Of a DNA stretch of 64,000 nt, positions 21,446-31,968 are shown in pieces (the stretch's first letter is position 1; each line of letters begins with the position of its first letter). Source of the DNA: Rhodobacterales bacterium (GTDB taxonomy: Bacteria; Pseudomonadota; Alphaproteobacteria; Rhodobacterales; Rhodobacteraceae); NCBI GenBank assembly GCA_009993005.1, contig JAACUH010000058.1, positions 26,249 through 90,248 of the forward strand, written 5' to 3'. The notes under the pieces are model-generated. The model had not been told where the DNA came from. It saw only the letters and a program-made list of their open reading frames with translations, and made no database searches. Made by a program: the position numbers and the translations under genes.

Positions 21446-21502
21446 CGTTTCCGCAGGAAACGGGGGGCAGAGCCCCCTTGGACGGTAACGGCAGGGGCTG
21501 GC

Positions 21503-23383
21503 TCATGCAAAAGCCCCCTGCACGAACCAGCGCGGATGGGCGCCGCGGCCGTCGCCGTCGACCCCTTCGCGAAAGATCCAGTAGCGCTGTCCGGTCTGGT
21601 CCTCGATCCGGTAGTAGTCGCGCAACCGCGCCCCCGGGGGGACGCGCCACCATTCCGGGGCGATCCGTTCGGGCCCGGCAAAGCGGGTGACGCGGTGGGT
21701 CACGCGGCGCCAGACGAACTGGGCGGGGGGGCCTTCGGGGACGGCATAGATCACCCGCACCTCTTCGGGGGGGGAAAACAGCCGCAGCGGGCGGACATGG
21801 CGTGCGGGCAAGGGGCGGGTCGCGGTGGCCTCCGGGGCCTGTGCGCCGGAGGCCATCATCGCGGCGGTCCAGGCTTCGCGCCGTTCGGGGATGTGGCTGT
21901 CCTGCAGGGTGGGTGCGCGCAGGGCCTGCGTGCCGAAGCGGGCGCCGAAGCGGTCCATCATGCGGGCGATGCCGGTGCCGTCGTCGGACGCGGTGTCAAG
22001 TCGGGTCTGCCGTGTGGCGAGGGTTTCGGCGACGCTGGCGGCCAGCGTGATCAGGTCAAAGCCGAAGCCGGGATCGATCCGCTCGATCCGACCGTCGAAC
22101 AGGCGGCACAGATGTGCCGCGTCGCGGGTCGGTTGCGATGTGGCGGCGCTCACCTGGCTGACCTCGCCATCGCTGCGATAGACGGTGAGCGTGATGCGCC
22201 GGGCGCCAAAGCCCGCCACGGCCAGCGTCTCGCAGAGGGTGGTGCAGAGTGCGGGCAGATGGGGGGTGGGGTCCTGCACCGGTTCGGCCAGCCGCGACTG
22301 CACCGCAAAGCGGGGCGGGTCGTCGGGGCTGTTGACCGGCTCGGCCAGCCGGCCCGTCATCTGGTCGAGCCGCAGTAGCGGGTTCTGCGCCAGCGCCGCA
22401 CGCGAAAAGCGGCGGGCGAGCGAGATGCGCGGCACGGCGGCGAGATCGCCCACGGTTTTCAGGCCGAGGCGCTGCAGCATCAGGACGGTGTCGGCGTCGA
22501 GCCGCAGGGCGCGCACGGGCAGTGGCGCGATACGGGCGGCGAGCGCCTCGGGCGCGCAGATCTCGCGCAGCCCGCCCATGCGCGCGAGCGCCCAGGCCGC
22601 ACCATGGGTGGGTGCGATGGCGCTGCGGGCGGTCAGGCCCAGCACGGCCAGCCGGCCCTCGATGTCGCGCAGCATCGCGGCCTCGCCGCCCCACAGATGT
22701 GCCGCGCCGCTGCTGTCGAGCACCAGGCCCGCCGCGCCGTCGCAGGCCGACCAGGGGCACCAGCGGCGCATCCAGAGCATCAGCCGGTCCAGCGCGGCGC
22801 GGTCGGCGCCGGTGTCGGCATGTTCGACCCGCAGCCCAGGGCAGAGCGCGCGCATGTCCACCACCCGCGCGCCGGGCTGCACGCCGGCCTGGGCGGCGGT
22901 GCGGTTGACGGCGTGGATCACCGGGCCGTGCGGGCCATCGGTGGCCAGCGCCAGCGGCAGGTCGTCGGGCAGGGCCTCGCCCCGGCGGGTGGCGTCGCGC
23001 AGCCAGCGCTCAATGGCAAAGTGCGGGAAATGCAGCGCGAGGATGCGCCGGGCGGTGGCGTCACGGTCTTGCGCGGGGCCCTGTGGCTGGCTTTGTGGCT
23101 GGCTTTGTGACGGGCTCTGTGGTTGGCCCTGTGACTGGCCCTGTGACTGGCCCTGTGACGGGCTCTCTGGCGTGGGCTCCGGTCGGGCGACTGCGCGTGC
23201 CGCGGCACCCGCCCGCCCGGCCTTCGTCTCGTCCTCGTGGCGGGCGATGGTCGCGGGCAGGGTGGCCGCGCCTGCGGCCGGGGTTGTGGCCGGGGCTGTG
23301 GCCGGGGTTGTGGCCGGGGTCTCTTGCACGGCGGGGGTCTGGGGAGGAGTGGCAAGGACCGGCAGCTTGTCCTTGCCTGTCAT
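21503..23383 (-). CDS. imuB: ImuB, inactive Y-family polymerase-like mutagenesis protein
   Basis: A 626-residue ImuB, the hub that links ImuA, DnaE2 and the sliding clamp in SOS mutagenesis. The Y-family-like domain starts only near residue 110 (RRILALHFPHFAIERWLRDA), where active polymerases have acidic residues that are absent here. The first ~105 residues are low-complexity: a Thr/Ala/Pro stretch (TPATTPATAPATTPA) and a Ser/Gln/Pro stretch (SQGQSQGQSQGQPQSPSQ), both from 12-base tandem repeats. No in-frame alternative start near residue 105 is apparent. The start at 23383 (MTGKDKLP) follows the ImuA stop by 135 bases containing a dispersed repeat. Confidence 0.9.
   Translation of the reverse strand: MTGKDKLPVLATPPQTPAVQETPATTPATAPATTPAAGAATLPATIARHEDETKAGRAGAAARAVARPEPTPESPSQGQSQGQSQGQPQSPSQSQPQSQPQGPAQDRDATARRILALHFPHFAIERWLRDATRRGEALPDDLPLALATDGPHGPVIHAVNRTAAQAGVQPGARVVDMRALCPGLRVEHADTGADRAALDRLMLWMRRWCPWSACDGAAGLVLDSSGAAHLWGGEAAMLRDIEGRLAVLGLTARSAIAPTHGAAWALARMGGLREICAPEALAARIAPLPVRALRLDADTVLMLQRLGLKTVGDLAAVPRISLARRFSRAALAQNPLLRLDQMTGRLAEPVNSPDDPPRFAVQSRLAEPVQDPTPHLPALCTTLCETLAVAGFGARRITLTVYRSDGEVSQVSAATSQPTRDAAHLCRLFDGRIERIDPGFGFDLITLAASVAETLATRQTRLDTASDDGTGIARMMDRFGARFGTQALRAPTLQDSHIPERREAWTAAMMASGAQAPEATATRPLPARHVRPLRLFSPPEEVRVIYAVPEGPPAQFVWRRVTHRVTRFAGPERIAPEWWRVPPGARLRDYYRIEDQTGQRYWIFREGVDGDGRGAHPRWFVQGAFA
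23089..23160 (-). repeat. Degenerate 12-bp tandem array coding the Gln-rich part of ImuB
   Basis: Twelve-base periodicity with the plus-strand unit GGCCCTGTGACT perfect twice and near-perfect beyond. It encodes SQGQ/SQPQ tetrapeptides, so copy-number change keeps the frame. Confidence 0.8.
23277..23324 (-). repeat. Four 12-bp tandem units coding the Thr/Ala/Pro part of ImuB
   Basis: Units of GCCGGGGTTGTG with one or a few changes, four in a row, encoding TPAT/APAT-like tetrapeptides in the N-terminal extension of ImuB. Confidence 0.8.
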
Positions 23384-23407
23384 CGTCGGCCCCGGTCCTG
23401 CGGTGCG

Positions 23408-23433
23408 ACAGTGAGTATTTGGGGCGCAAAGAA
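23408..23433 (+). repeat. Dispersed intergenic repeat, copy g
   Basis: Shortened plus-strand copy, GTGAGTATTTGGGGCGCAAA then GAAGCC, in the 135-base gap between imuA and imuB inside the SOS operon. Confidence 0.6.
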
Positions 23434-23518
23434 GCCGGGCCATGCGCGCCGGGCCATGCGGCCCGCATGGCTGTCGATCTGCCGGGAAGGGTGCGGTTGC
23501 ATCGCGTGTCTGTCCGGT

Positions 23519-24307
23519 TCAGCCGGCGGCGCGGTTTTCTGTGCGGGCGGGGCCGGTGTCGGGGAGAGACTGGCCCGCCTGTCCGTGCTCCATCCGCAGG
23601 CCCGCCGCTTCGGGGTGGGCGACCCATTGGCCGGTGGCGCGCCAGCGGGCGCGGAACAGGTCGGCGCGCCAGACCGGGGCGCCGGGGGCGCGCGCGTCGT
23701 CTGGGTCCTGGGCTGCGGGCAGCGAGGCCAGGCGCCAGCGTTCGCGTGCGGCGCTGAGGTCGGGGGTGGCGGCGCGGCGGATCAGCCAGGCCGGCACGCC
23801 ATGCGCTTCGGCGCGCAGCGCGAGGCGTTTGGTCGCGGTGAAGTCGAGCGCCGGGGCATTGCCCCAGACCTCGCCCACCACGCCGCCAAGGTCGGTGCAG
23901 CGCAGCCCCTCCTCCATCGCCCAGAGCACATCGGTGGCCCGCGAGACCTCGAGGTAGAGCAGGGCGGGGTCGCCCATGCCGGCAAGGCAGGGCTGGCCGC
24001 TTTCACGGCGGCTGAGCCGGTCCTGCACCCACAGGAGCGGCTTGCCGGCCCGGGACCGGGCCTCGAGATGGGCAAAGACAAAGCCCACCGCCGCCGCATC
24101 GGTCACGGTTTCGGCAAAGACCTCGGCCAGGGTGGCCTGGTGGATGTCCTGGTCCGTGGTGTCATGTCCCCGCGCTCCATAGCCCTGCGTCATCGTCCCC
24201 GTGCGCTGTGCAAGGTCGCGCAGCAGGGCGGTGCGGTCTGCGTCGCGGGGGCCGGAGGCGGGTGTTGCGGGGTGCTGCACAGGACGTGTCCGATCAGGAG
24301 TGTTCAC
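23519..24307 (-). CDS. imuA: ImuA, SOS mutagenesis protein
   Basis: A RecA/SulA-like accessory protein of the ImuA-ImuB-DnaE2 system, 262 residues if GTG at 24307 is used. The conserved core LAEVFAETVTDAAAVGFVFA leads to ARSRAGKPLLWVQDRLSRRE. No Shine-Dalgarno sequence precedes the GTG. The promoter elements (TTGACG, 17 bases, TAGAAC) put the transcription start on this codon, so translation may be leaderless. An ATG at 24193 with GGGG before it is the alternative and would give 224 residues. It heads the operon and carries a LexA box over its -10 region. Confidence 0.85.
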   Translation of the reverse strand: MNTPDRTRPVQHPATPASGPRDADRTALLRDLAQRTGTMTQGYGARGHDTTDQDIHQATLAEVFAETVTDAAAVGFVFAHLEARSRAGKPLLWVQDRLSRRESGQPCLAGMGDPALLYLEVSRATDVLWAMEEGLRCTDLGGVVGEVWGNAPALDFTATKRLALRAEAHGVPAWLIRRAATPDLSAARERWRLASLPAAQDPDDARAPGAPVWRADLFRARWRATGQWVAHPEAAGLRMEHGQAGQSLPDTGPARTENRAAG

Positions 24308-24341
24308 GTTATGTTCTAGTGCGAGTCCCGTCTTGCGTCAA
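24302..24341 (-). promoter_or_regulatory. LexA box and promoter of imuA
   Basis: GTTC, seven bases, GTTC at 24302-24316 matches the alphaproteobacterial LexA operator exactly. On the minus strand it covers a -10 element TAGAAC (24318-24313), spaced 17 bases from a -35 TTGACG (24341-24336). LexA bound here would block initiation of imuA, imuB and perhaps dnaE2. Confidence 0.85.
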
Positions 24342-24375
24342 TCCGGCGTTGCGGGTGAGGCCCGGCGATTTGCGC

Positions 24376-25671
24376 TCAGGCCGCACCGCCCAGCACGCTG
24401 TCCGTCACCGATGACAGCGCCAGCGCCGAGGCGCCGCGCGCCCAGACCAGATCGCCCCAGGCGTGGATCTCGACCCGGCAGGGCGGGCGCCCGTCAGAGA
24501 GCGTCAGGCCGCGCATTTCGGCCAGCACCTCGTCGGCATAGAGGTAGTCATAGCGCATCCGTTCGCCCGACAGGATGATCAGCTCGGGGTCGAAGAGCTG
24601 GATCACGTTGGACAGGCCCACCGACAGATAGCGCCCGGCGCGGCGGAAGATCGTGCGCGCGGCCTGGTTGCCGGCCTTGGCCTCGCCGAACAGCGTCTCG
24701 AGCATCGCCTGCGGGCTTTGCAGGTTGCGCACGCTGCGGCCCAGCGCGGTGGAGGCCTCGCGCGCCAGCGCATAATCGGCGAGATAGGCCTCGAGGCAGC
24801 CGCGCTGGCCGCAACGGCAGAGCGCGCCGTCCAGATGCACCTTGGTATGGCCCAGTTCCAGACCCAGGCCGCGCGTGCCGCGGAACAGCCGGTTGTTCAG
24901 CACCATGCCCATGCCGACGCCCTGTTCGATCGTCACCACCGCGAAATCCGACATCGCGCGCCCGGCACCGAACCACAGTTCGGCGAGCGTGAGCACATTG
25001 GCGTCATTGTCGACATGCACCGGCACGGCAAAGCGCGCCTCGAAGGCGGATTTGAGCGGCAGGTCGCGGCCGGACAGTTGCGGCGACCAGGGCACCACGC
25101 CCGCGACATGTTCCACCAGCCCCGACAGCCCGATCCCCACGGCCGCAATGTCGGACAGCGAAAAGCCGCTGCCCGCGAGAAGCGCCGCCATCAGCTCTGC
25201 GATCTCGTCGAGGATCTGGTCGAGCGTCTTGCGGAACGGCGCCGTGGGCAGCGTCGCATCGCGCAGCATGTTGCCGGCGAAATCGGTGAGCACGGCGGAA
25301 TGGCGTTCGTCCGACAGCTTGATCCCGATCACCCGGCGGCCTTCGGGCACCACTTCGAGCGCCACGGGCGGGCGGCCGCGGCTGCTGGTGCTGTCGCGCG
25401 GCGGGCTCTCGACCTCGCGCAGCAGACCCACGCCGATCAGGTCCGAGGTCAGCACCGTGACCGAGCCCGCGCTGATCCCCAGCGCCCGGGCCACATCGGC
25501 GCGCGCGGCGCGGCCAGCGGCGCGGACATGTTCGAACACCTGCTGGCGCAGCGGCTTGGCATCCTTGCCCGCGCCGGGAAGAATCGGCCCGCAGCCTTCG
25601 GGGCCGTTGTCCGGGGGCCCTTCGGGGGGGATTTCGGGCGGCGATTCGGGCAGAGAATCCTCATCATACAT
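24376..25671 (-). CDS. xylR: ROK-family transcriptional regulator of xylose genes (XylR)
   Basis: A 431-residue ROK repressor, divergent from the xylose genes. The N-terminal ~30 residues are Pro/Glu-rich, followed by a winged helix (VFEHVRAAGRAARADVARAL), then the ROK sugar-kinase-like fold. The ROK zinc motif is intact (CRCGQRGCLEAY near residue 302), preceded by LELGHTKVH. The ATG at 25671 is chosen; a GTG 45 bases upstream would add 15 residues. It probably binds xylose or a derivative and controls both itself and xylFHGBA from the 233-base shared region. Confidence 0.9.
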   Translation of the reverse strand: MYDEDSLPESPPEIPPEGPPDNGPEGCGPILPGAGKDAKPLRQQVFEHVRAAGRAARADVARALGISAGSVTVLTSDLIGVGLLREVESPPRDSTSSRGRPPVALEVVPEGRRVIGIKLSDERHSAVLTDFAGNMLRDATLPTAPFRKTLDQILDEIAELMAALLAGSGFSLSDIAAVGIGLSGLVEHVAGVVPWSPQLSGRDLPLKSAFEARFAVPVHVDNDANVLTLAELWFGAGRAMSDFAVVTIEQGVGMGMVLNNRLFRGTRGLGLELGHTKVHLDGALCRCGQRGCLEAYLADYALAREASTALGRSVRNLQSPQAMLETLFGEAKAGNQAARTIFRRAGRYLSVGLSNVIQLFDPELIILSGERMRYDYLYADEVLAEMRGLTLSDGRPPCRVEIHAWGDLVWARGASALALSSVTDSVLGGAA

Positions 25672-25810
25672 AGTTTGAGACCTGAAGTATTTCTGCGACT
25701 GCAAAGGCCGCAACACGGACTGATCACAAGATTGCCCAAGATTGCAGCGTTCGCATAGTCTTTTGTTACAGGGGCGTTCGAAATCGCAGCAGAGGGCGCA
25801 TCATTTTATT

Positions 25811-25840
25811 TTGACAAGCGAACTAAATATGGCAAACTCT
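25811..25840 (+). promoter_or_regulatory. Candidate xylF promoter with AT-rich operator region
   Basis: TTGACA at 25811-25816 is a consensus -35; the best -10 candidate is CAAACT at 25833-25838 after 16 bases. The spacer AAGCGAACTAAATATGGC is AT-rich, unlike its surroundings, and related AGTTTG and TTAGTT half-sites are seen on the minus strand, as in operators of ROK XylR regulators. Exact operator limits are a guess. Confidence 0.5.
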
Positions 25841-25904
25841 GCGCTGTCGGGTCCATGACCCGCGACCCTTGTGCAACAGGGGTGCGTATTCAGGGAGGAA
25901 CTAC

Positions 25905-26927
25905 ATGCGTAACGCAATCGTGGCCGCCGTCATCGCGACGGCCGGCTTCAGCACTTCTGCCATTGCCGAAAGCCATGGCATGACTGTCGGTGTCAGCTGG
26001 TCGAACTTTCAGGAAGAGCGCTGGAAGACCGACGAAGCCGCCATCGTCGCCGCTCTCGAGGCTGCCGGTGCGACCTATGTCTCGGCAGATGCCCAGTCGT
26101 CCTCGGCCAAGCAGCTTTCCGACGTCGAAAGCCTCATCGCCCAGGGCGTCGATGCGCTGATCATCCTCGCGCAGGACACCCAGGCCATCGGCCCGGCCGT
26201 CGATGCCGCCGCCGATGCGGGCATCCCGGTCATCGCCTATGACCGTCTGATCGAGGACAGCCGCGCCTTCTACCTCACCTTCGACAACGTCGAAGTGGGC
26301 CGGATGCAGGCCCGTGCCGTGCTCGAAGCGGCGCCGACCGGCCGTTATGTGATGATCAAGGGCTCGCCCACCGATCCGAACGCGGATTTCCTGCGTGGTG
26401 GCCAGCAGGAGATCCTGCAAGCCGCGATCGACAGCGGTGCGATCACCATCGTGGGCGAGGCCTATACCGATGGCTGGCTGCCCGCGAACGCACAGCGCAA
26501 CATGGAGCAGATCCTGACCGAGACCGGCAATGGCGTTGACGCTGTTGTCGCCTCGAACGACGGCACCGCCGGTGGCGTTGTCGCCGCGCTGACCGCGCAG
26601 GGTCTTGAGGGTCTCCCCGTGTCGGGTCAGGACGGCGATCATGCCGCGCTGAACCGGGTCGCTGCCGGCACCCAGACCGTGTCCGTCTGGAAGGACGCGC
26701 GCGAACTGGGCCGTGTGGCGGGCGAGCTTGCCGCGGCGCTGGCCGCGGGCGGTGAAGTGACCGGCGCGATGGCCTACACCACCCCGGGCGGCACCGAGAT
26801 GCAGGCGATGTTCCTGGCCCCCGTGCCGGTGACGGCTGCCAACCTGTCGGTCGTCGTCGATGCCGGCTGGATCACGCAAGAGGCGCTGTGCCAGGGCGTC
26901 ACCGGCGGCCCGGCCCCCTGCAACTGA
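25905..26927 (+). CDS. xylF: Xylose ABC transporter substrate-binding protein
   Basis: Periplasmic sugar-binding protein of the CUT2 family, 340 residues. A Sec signal peptide covers residues 1-23 with AIA as the likely cleavage site before ESHG. The mature part has the XylF pattern: [50 protein letters not shown], and [20 protein letters not shown] with VSGQDGD. A strong GGAGGA ribosome site precedes the ATG. It is first in xylFHGBA and is followed by a strong stem-loop, which fits its need for higher expression than the membrane parts. Confidence 0.94.
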   Translation: MRNAIVAAVIATAGFSTSAIAESHGMTVGVSWSNFQEERWKTDEAAIVAALEAAGATYVSADAQSSSAKQLSDVESLIAQGVDALIILAQDTQAIGPAVDAAADAGIPVIAYDRLIEDSRAFYLTFDNVEVGRMQARAVLEAAPTGRYVMIKGSPTDPNADFLRGGQQEILQAAIDSGAITIVGEAYTDGWLPANAQRNMEQILTETGNGVDAVVASNDGTAGGVVAALTAQGLEGLPVSGQDGDHAALNRVAAGTQTVSVWKDARELGRVAGELAAALAAGGEVTGAMAYTTPGGTEMQAMFLAPVPVTAANLSVVVDAGWITQEALCQGVTGGPAPCN

Positions 26928-26947
26928 GCGCAGTGCGCTGAGATAAC

Positions 26948-26980
26948 GGGCGGCCCCGGTGTGATGCACCGGGGCCGCCC
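26948..26980 (+). terminator. Stem-loop between xylF and xylH (attenuator or processing hairpin)
   Basis: A perfect 14-base-pair stem (arms 26948-26961 and 26967-26980) with a five-base loop TGATG. There is no T-run after it, so it is more likely an mRNA-protecting or partially terminating hairpin than a full terminator. Such hairpins after binding-protein genes raise their mRNA relative to the permease. Confidence 0.8.
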
Positions 26981-27058
26981 GACCCACACACGGATGCCGG
27001 CCCCGCGGACAGCAGGGGACCGCCTGTGTCAACGATATTTCCGGGGGACAAGACCGAC

Positions 27059-28405
27059 ATGACCGACGTGAGCCATTCCGGCACCGGCAAGACTCGCCGC
27101 AGCGTGATGCAGACGCTCGAGATCGACACCCGGCTTCTGGGGATGATCGGCGCCTTTGTCGCCATCGCGCTGGCCTTCCAGATCTGGACCGGGGTGCGCG
27201 CCAGCGCGGGTGGAGGCTTTGACCCGATCGGCTGGCTCACCAATGGCCGCTTCCTGATCCCGCAGAACACCTACAACATCGCCGTGCAGACGGTCTCGAT
27301 CGCGATCATGGCGACGGGGATGGTGTTCATCATCGTGACGCGCCACATCGACCTCTCGGTCGGCTCGCTGCTCGCGCTGTGTTCGGCCGTCATGGCGATG
27401 GTGCAGACGCAGATCATGCCGCATTATCTGGGCCTCGGGCTCGAACATCCGCTCAATGCGCCGGTGGCGGTGCTGGCGGGGATCGCCACGGGCGTGCTGA
27501 TCGGCGGCTTTCAGGGCTGGCTGGTGGGCTATCAGGGCATCCCCAGTTTCATCGTCACGCTGGGCGGTCTGCTGATCTGGAGCCGTGTGGCCTATTTCGT
27601 CGTCGGCGGGCAGACCATCGGGCCGCTGGACAGCACCTTCCTGATGCTGGGCGGCACCAACGGCACCATCGGCGCGCTGGCGTCCTGGGTGCTGGGCGCG
27701 ACCGGCGCCGCGATTGCGGTCTGGGGCATCTGGGCGGCCCGGCGCGGCAAGGTCGGGCACGGCTTTGCGGTCAAGCCGGTCTGGGCCGAGGTAACGCTGA
27801 GCGCGATTGCCGCCGCCGCGATCCTGGGCTTCATCGCGCTGATCAACGCCACGCAGATCCCGCCCGGACGGCTGACGCGGATCTTTGCCGCGCGGGGCGA
27901 GACGGTGCCCGAGGGCTATACCGAGGCGTTCGGCCTGCCGATCTCGGTCATTCTGCTGCTGCTCGTCGCGCTGGCGATGACGGTGATCGCGGTGCGCACG
28001 CGCTTTGGCCGCTACATCTTTGCGACCGGGGGCAACCCGGATGCGGCGGCGCTGTCGGGGATCAATACCAAGCTGTTGACGGTCAAGGTCTTTGCGCTGA
28101 TGGGCGGGCTCTGCGGCCTCTCGGCCGCCGTCGCCTCGGCGCGGCTGAGCAACCATTCGCTCGACCTCGGCCAGCTTGACGAATTGCGGGTCATCGCGGC
28201 GGCGGTGATCGGCGGCACGGCGCTGGCGGGCGGGCTGGGCACCATCCACGGCGCCATCCTCGGTGCGCTCATCATGCAGGCGCTGCAATCGGGCATGGCC
28301 ATGGTCGGCGTCGATGCGCCGTTCCAGAACATCGTGGTGGGGGTCGTGCTGGTGCTCGCCGTGTGGATCGACATCCAGTATCGCAAACGCTCGGGGGTGA
28401 AGTGA
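27059..28405 (+). CDS. xylH: Xylose ABC transporter permease
   Basis: CUT2-family inner-membrane permease, 448 residues, the longer size typical of XylH with about ten or more membrane segments. Conserved blocks are [20 protein letters not shown] near residue 95, [20 protein letters not shown] near 160, and the C-terminal [20 protein letters not shown]. It is presumed to act as a homodimer with XylG. The ATG at 27059 is preferred to the GTG 33 bases upstream. Its stop overlaps the xylG start by one base. Confidence 0.94.
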   Translation: MTDVSHSGTGKTRRSVMQTLEIDTRLLGMIGAFVAIALAFQIWTGVRASAGGGFDPIGWLTNGRFLIPQNTYNIAVQTVSIAIMATGMVFIIVTRHIDLSVGSLLALCSAVMAMVQTQIMPHYLGLGLEHPLNAPVAVLAGIATGVLIGGFQGWLVGYQGIPSFIVTLGGLLIWSRVAYFVVGGQTIGPLDSTFLMLGGTNGTIGALASWVLGATGAAIAVWGIWAARRGKVGHGFAVKPVWAEVTLSAIAAAAILGFIALINATQIPPGRLTRIFAARGETVPEGYTEAFGLPISVILLLLVALAMTVIAVRTRFGRYIFATGGNPDAAALSGINTKLLTVKVFALMGGLCGLSAAVASARLSNHSLDLGQLDELRVIAAAVIGGTALAGGLGTIHGAILGALIMQALQSGMAMVGVDAPFQNIVVGVVLVLAVWIDIQYRKRSGVK

Positions 28406-29169
28406 TGGCAGGCAACACAGGCGCACCGCTGGTCGATCTGCGCGACATCCATATCTCGTTCGGCGGGATCAAGGCGGTGGATGGCGTGTCGCTCGACCTT
28501 TATCCCGGCGAGGTCGTGGGCCTTCTGGGCCACAACGGCGCGGGCAAATCGACGCTGATCAAATGCCTGTCGGGCGCCTATCAGGCCGACAGCGGCGAGA
28601 TCTACATCGACGGGCAGAAGGCCGACATCCAGAACCCGCGCGACGCGCGCGCCTATAACATCGAGACGATCTACCAGACGCTGGCGCTGGCCGATAACCT
28701 CGACGCGGCCGCGAACCTGTTTCTGGGCCGCGAACTGACCACCGCGCTGGGGTTTGTCGATGATGCCCGCATGGAGGCCGAGACGCGCAAGATCATGGCG
28801 CGGCTCAACCCCAACTTCAAGAAACTCAAGGAGCCGGTGAGCGCACTGTCGGGCGGGCAGCGCCAGTCGGTCGCCATCGCGCGTGCGGTCTATTTCAACG
28901 CGCGCATCCTCATCATGGACGAGCCTACCGCAGCGCTGGGCCCGCAAGAGACGCAGATGGTCGCGGAACTCATCCAGGAACTCAAGCGCCAGGGCCTCGG
29001 GATCTTTCTGATCGACCACGATGTGCACGCGGTCAAACAGCTCTGCGACCGGGCGGCGGTGATGAAGAACGGGCAACTGATCGGCGTGGTGAAGGTCGAT
29101 GAAGTGACCGAGGACGACATCCTGGCCATGATCATCCTGGGCAAGAAGCCCGAACATCTGGCGGCATAA
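28405..29169 (+). CDS. xylG: Xylose ABC transporter ATPase, single-domain form
   Basis: ATPase of the xylose importer, 254 residues with one nucleotide-binding domain, like FrcA, whereas E. coli XylG and RbsA have two. Motifs: Walker [10 protein letters not shown] near residue 37, signature [14 protein letters not shown] near 149, Walker [12 protein letters not shown] near 168 and IDHDVHAV near 205. Two copies would be needed per transporter. Translation is coupled to xylH (TGATG) and xylB follows after three bases. Confidence 0.92.
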   Translation: MAGNTGAPLVDLRDIHISFGGIKAVDGVSLDLYPGEVVGLLGHNGAGKSTLIKCLSGAYQADSGEIYIDGQKADIQNPRDARAYNIETIYQTLALADNLDAAANLFLGRELTTALGFVDDARMEAETRKIMARLNPNFKKLKEPVSALSGGQRQSVAIARAVYFNARILIMDEPTAALGPQETQMVAELIQELKRQGLGIFLIDHDVHAVKQLCDRAAVMKNGQLIGVVKVDEVTEDDILAMIILGKKPEHLAA

Positions 29170-29172
29170 GAC

Positions 29173-30612
29173 ATGTATATCGGTCTCGACCTCGGCACAT
29201 CCGGCCTCAAGGCCATCCTGATCGACGACACCCAGCGGGTGCTGGCCGAGGCGACCGCCCCGCTCGAGGTCAACCGGCCGTTTGACGGCTGGTCAGAGCA
29301 GGCGCCGGCCTCCTGGCTCGACGCGGCCGACATGGCGATGCGGGCGCTGGGGGCGCAGGCCGACCTGGCGGCGGTGCGCGGGGTCGGGCTGTCGGGGCAT
29401 ATGCATGGCGCGACGCTGCTCGACGCGGCCGATGAGGTGCTGCGGCCCTGCATCCTGTGGAACGATACGCGCTCGGCCGCAGAGGCCGCCGTGCTCGACG
29501 CCGACCCGCGCTTTCGGGCGCTGACCGGCAATATCGTCTTTCCCGGCTTTACCGCGCCGAAACTCGTCTGGGTCGCCGCGCATGAGCCGCAGGTCATGGC
29601 CCGAGTGGCCAAGGTGCTGCTGCCCAAGGATTACCTGCGCCTCTGGCTTACCGGCGAACATGTGGCCGAGATGTCGGATGCGGCGGGGACAAGCTGGCTC
29701 GACACCGGGGCGCGCGACTGGTCGGATGACCTGCTCGCGGCGACGGGCCTGACCCGCGCGCAGATGCCGCGGCTGGTCGAGGGGTCCGAGGTGTCGGGCA
29801 TCCTGCGCGCCGATCTGGCGACCGGCTGGGGCCTGCCGCAGGGTGTCGTGGTGGCGGGCGGCGGCGGCGACAATGCGGCGAGTGCGGTGGGCGTGGGCGT
29901 GGTGCGCGCGGGCGATGCCTTTGTCTCGCTGGGCACCTCCGGCGTGCTCTTTGCCGCCTCGGACGCCTATCAGCCCGATGCCGCGACGGCCGTGCACACT
30001 TTCTGCCACGCCTTGCCCGATACCTGGCACCAGATGGGCGTGATCCTCGCCGCGGCCGATGCGCTCAACTGGTATGCGGGCGTGGTGGGCGAGCCTGCGG
30101 CCAGACTGACAGGCAAACTCGGGCCGCTCAGGGCGCCCGGCCGCACGCTCTTTCTGCCCTATCTGGGGGGGGAGCGGACACCGCATAACGATGCCGCCGT
30201 GCGCGGGTCGTTCCTGCACCTCGACCATGCGACCGACCGCGCGGCGCTCACGCGCGCGGTGCTCGAAGGCGTCACCCATGCGTTTCGCGACAGTTTCGAT
30301 GCGCTGACCTCGACCGGCACGCGGATCACCCGGCTGATCGGCGTGGGCGGCGGCACGAAATCCGACTATTGGGTGCAGGCCATCGCCACCGCACTGGACA
30401 TGCCCATCGACCTGCCGGTGGCGGGCGATTTCGGCGGCGCCTTCGGGGCCGCGCGGCTGGGCATGATGGCCGCGACAGGCGCCGGGGCCGCCCTCGCCAC
30501 AGCGCCGCAGATCGACCGGGTGATCGAGCCCGACCGCCGCCTCACCAGCGCCTTTGCCGAGGCGCATGCGCGCTATCGCGCCTGCTATACCGCCCTCAAG
30601 GGGCTTCACTGA
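29173..30612 (+). CDS. xylB: Xylulokinase
   Basis: FGGY-family kinase, 479 residues, that phosphorylates D-xylulose to xylulose 5-phosphate for the pentose phosphate pathway. The N-terminal [17 protein letters not shown] phosphate-binding loop, the substrate-binding [13 protein letters not shown] near residue 77, [13 protein letters not shown], and the C-terminal [20 protein letters not shown] are all typical. It starts three bases after xylG and is followed by xylA after 22 bases, so it is cotranscribed. Confidence 0.95.
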   Translation: MYIGLDLGTSGLKAILIDDTQRVLAEATAPLEVNRPFDGWSEQAPASWLDAADMAMRALGAQADLAAVRGVGLSGHMHGATLLDAADEVLRPCILWNDTRSAAEAAVLDADPRFRALTGNIVFPGFTAPKLVWVAAHEPQVMARVAKVLLPKDYLRLWLTGEHVAEMSDAAGTSWLDTGARDWSDDLLAATGLTRAQMPRLVEGSEVSGILRADLATGWGLPQGVVVAGGGGDNAASAVGVGVVRAGDAFVSLGTSGVLFAASDAYQPDAATAVHTFCHALPDTWHQMGVILAAADALNWYAGVVGEPAARLTGKLGPLRAPGRTLFLPYLGGERTPHNDAAVRGSFLHLDHATDRAALTRAVLEGVTHAFRDSFDALTSTGTRITRLIGVGGGTKSDYWVQAIATALDMPIDLPVAGDFGGAFGAARLGMMAATGAGAALATAPQIDRVIEPDRRLTSAFAEAHARYRACYTALKGLH

Positions 30613-30634
30613 CCACTCACACAAGGCACGAGAC

Positions 30635-31936
30635 ATGACCGATTTCTTCCAGGGCATCCCGCAGATCCGCTACGAGGGGCCGCAAAGCGACAACGACTAT
30701 GCCTTTCGCCATTACAACCCCGACGAGGTGGTGATGGGCAAGCGGATGGCCGACCATCTGCGTTTTGCCATCGCCTATTGGCACAGCTTTGCCTGGCCGG
30801 GCGGCGACCCGTTCGGCGGGCAGACCTTTGACCGTCCGTGGTTCGGCGACACGATGGATCATGCCAAGATCAAGGCCGATGCGGCCTTCGAGATGTTCCA
30901 GATCCTGGGCGCGCCCTATTTCTGCTTTCACGACGCCGATGTGCGCCCCGAGGGAAGCGATTTTGCCGAGAATACCGCGCGCCTGCGCGAGATGACCGAC
31001 TATTTCCAGGGCAAGATGGAGGCTTCGGGGGTCAAGCTGCTGTGGGGCACGGCGAACCTGTTTTCGCACCGCCGCTTCATGTCCGGCGCGGCGACCAACC
31101 CCGACCCCGAGGTGTTCGCCTTTTCCGCCGCGACGATCAAGACCTGCATGGATGCGACGCTGCAACTGGGGGGCGAGAACTACGTGCTCTGGGGCGGGCG
31201 CGAAGGCTATGAGACGCTGCTGAACACCGACATGGGCCGCGAGCGGCGGCAAGCCGGGCGGATGTTGCAGATGGTGGTCGAATACAAGCACAAGATCGGC
31301 TTCAAGGGCGCGATCCTGATCGAGCCCAAGCCGCAGGAGCCGGCCAAGCACCAATATGACTACGATGTGGCGACGGTTTACGGCTTTCTCAAGGATTTCG
31401 GCCTCGAGGGCGAGGTCAAGGTCAATATCGAGCAGGGTCATGCGATCCTGGCTGGCCATTCCTTTGAACATGAGCTTGCCGTGGCGCGCGAACTGGGGAT
31501 TTTCGGCTCGATCGACATGAACAAGAACGACTACCAGTCGGGCTGGGACACCGACCAGTTCCCCACCAATGTGCCCGAGATGGCGCTGGCCTATTACGAG
31601 GTGCTGCGCGCGGGCGGGTTCACCACCGGCGGCACGAACTTCGATGCCAAGGTCCGCCGCCAGTCGCTCGACCCGGCGGATCTGATCCTTGCGCATGTGG
31701 GCGGTATGGATGCCTGCGCGGCGGGTCTCAAGGCGGCGGCGGCGATGCTCGAGGATGGCAAGCTCGAAGCCGCGCGCGACGCGCGCTATGCGGGGTGGGA
31801 CACGGCCGAGGGGCATGCGCTGCTGGACAGCGATCTGGCGAGCATCGAGGCCATGGTGCGGGACAAAGGCATCAACCCGCAGCCGCGCTCGGGCCGGCAG
31901 GAACGGCTGGAAAACCTCGTCAACCGTTACCTCTGA
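30635..31936 (+). CDS. xylA: Xylose isomerase
   Basis: Metal-dependent xylose isomerase, 433 residues (class II length), converting D-xylose to D-xylulose. Active-site blocks are present: [12 protein letters not shown] with the catalytic His near residue 98, [39 protein letters not shown] with the metal ligand Glu, [18 protein letters not shown], and [20 protein letters not shown]. It ends the operon, so the organism uses the isomerase route and not the oxidative Weimberg route common in other alphaproteobacteria. Confidence 0.96.
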   Translation: MTDFFQGIPQIRYEGPQSDNDYAFRHYNPDEVVMGKRMADHLRFAIAYWHSFAWPGGDPFGGQTFDRPWFGDTMDHAKIKADAAFEMFQILGAPYFCFHDADVRPEGSDFAENTARLREMTDYFQGKMEASGVKLLWGTANLFSHRRFMSGAATNPDPEVFAFSAATIKTCMDATLQLGGENYVLWGGREGYETLLNTDMGRERRQAGRMLQMVVEYKHKIGFKGAILIEPKPQEPAKHQYDYDVATVYGFLKDFGLEGEVKVNIEQGHAILAGHSFEHELAVARELGIFGSIDMNKNDYQSGWDTDQFPTNVPEMALAYYEVLRAGGFTTGGTNFDAKVRRQSLDPADLILAHVGGMDACAAGLKAAAAMLEDGKLEAARDARYAGWDTAEGHALLDSDLASIEAMVRDKGINPQPRSGRQERLENLVNRYL

Positions 31937-31968
31937 CCGCCGGCCGGCGCGGGGCCCGGCGGGGGGGC

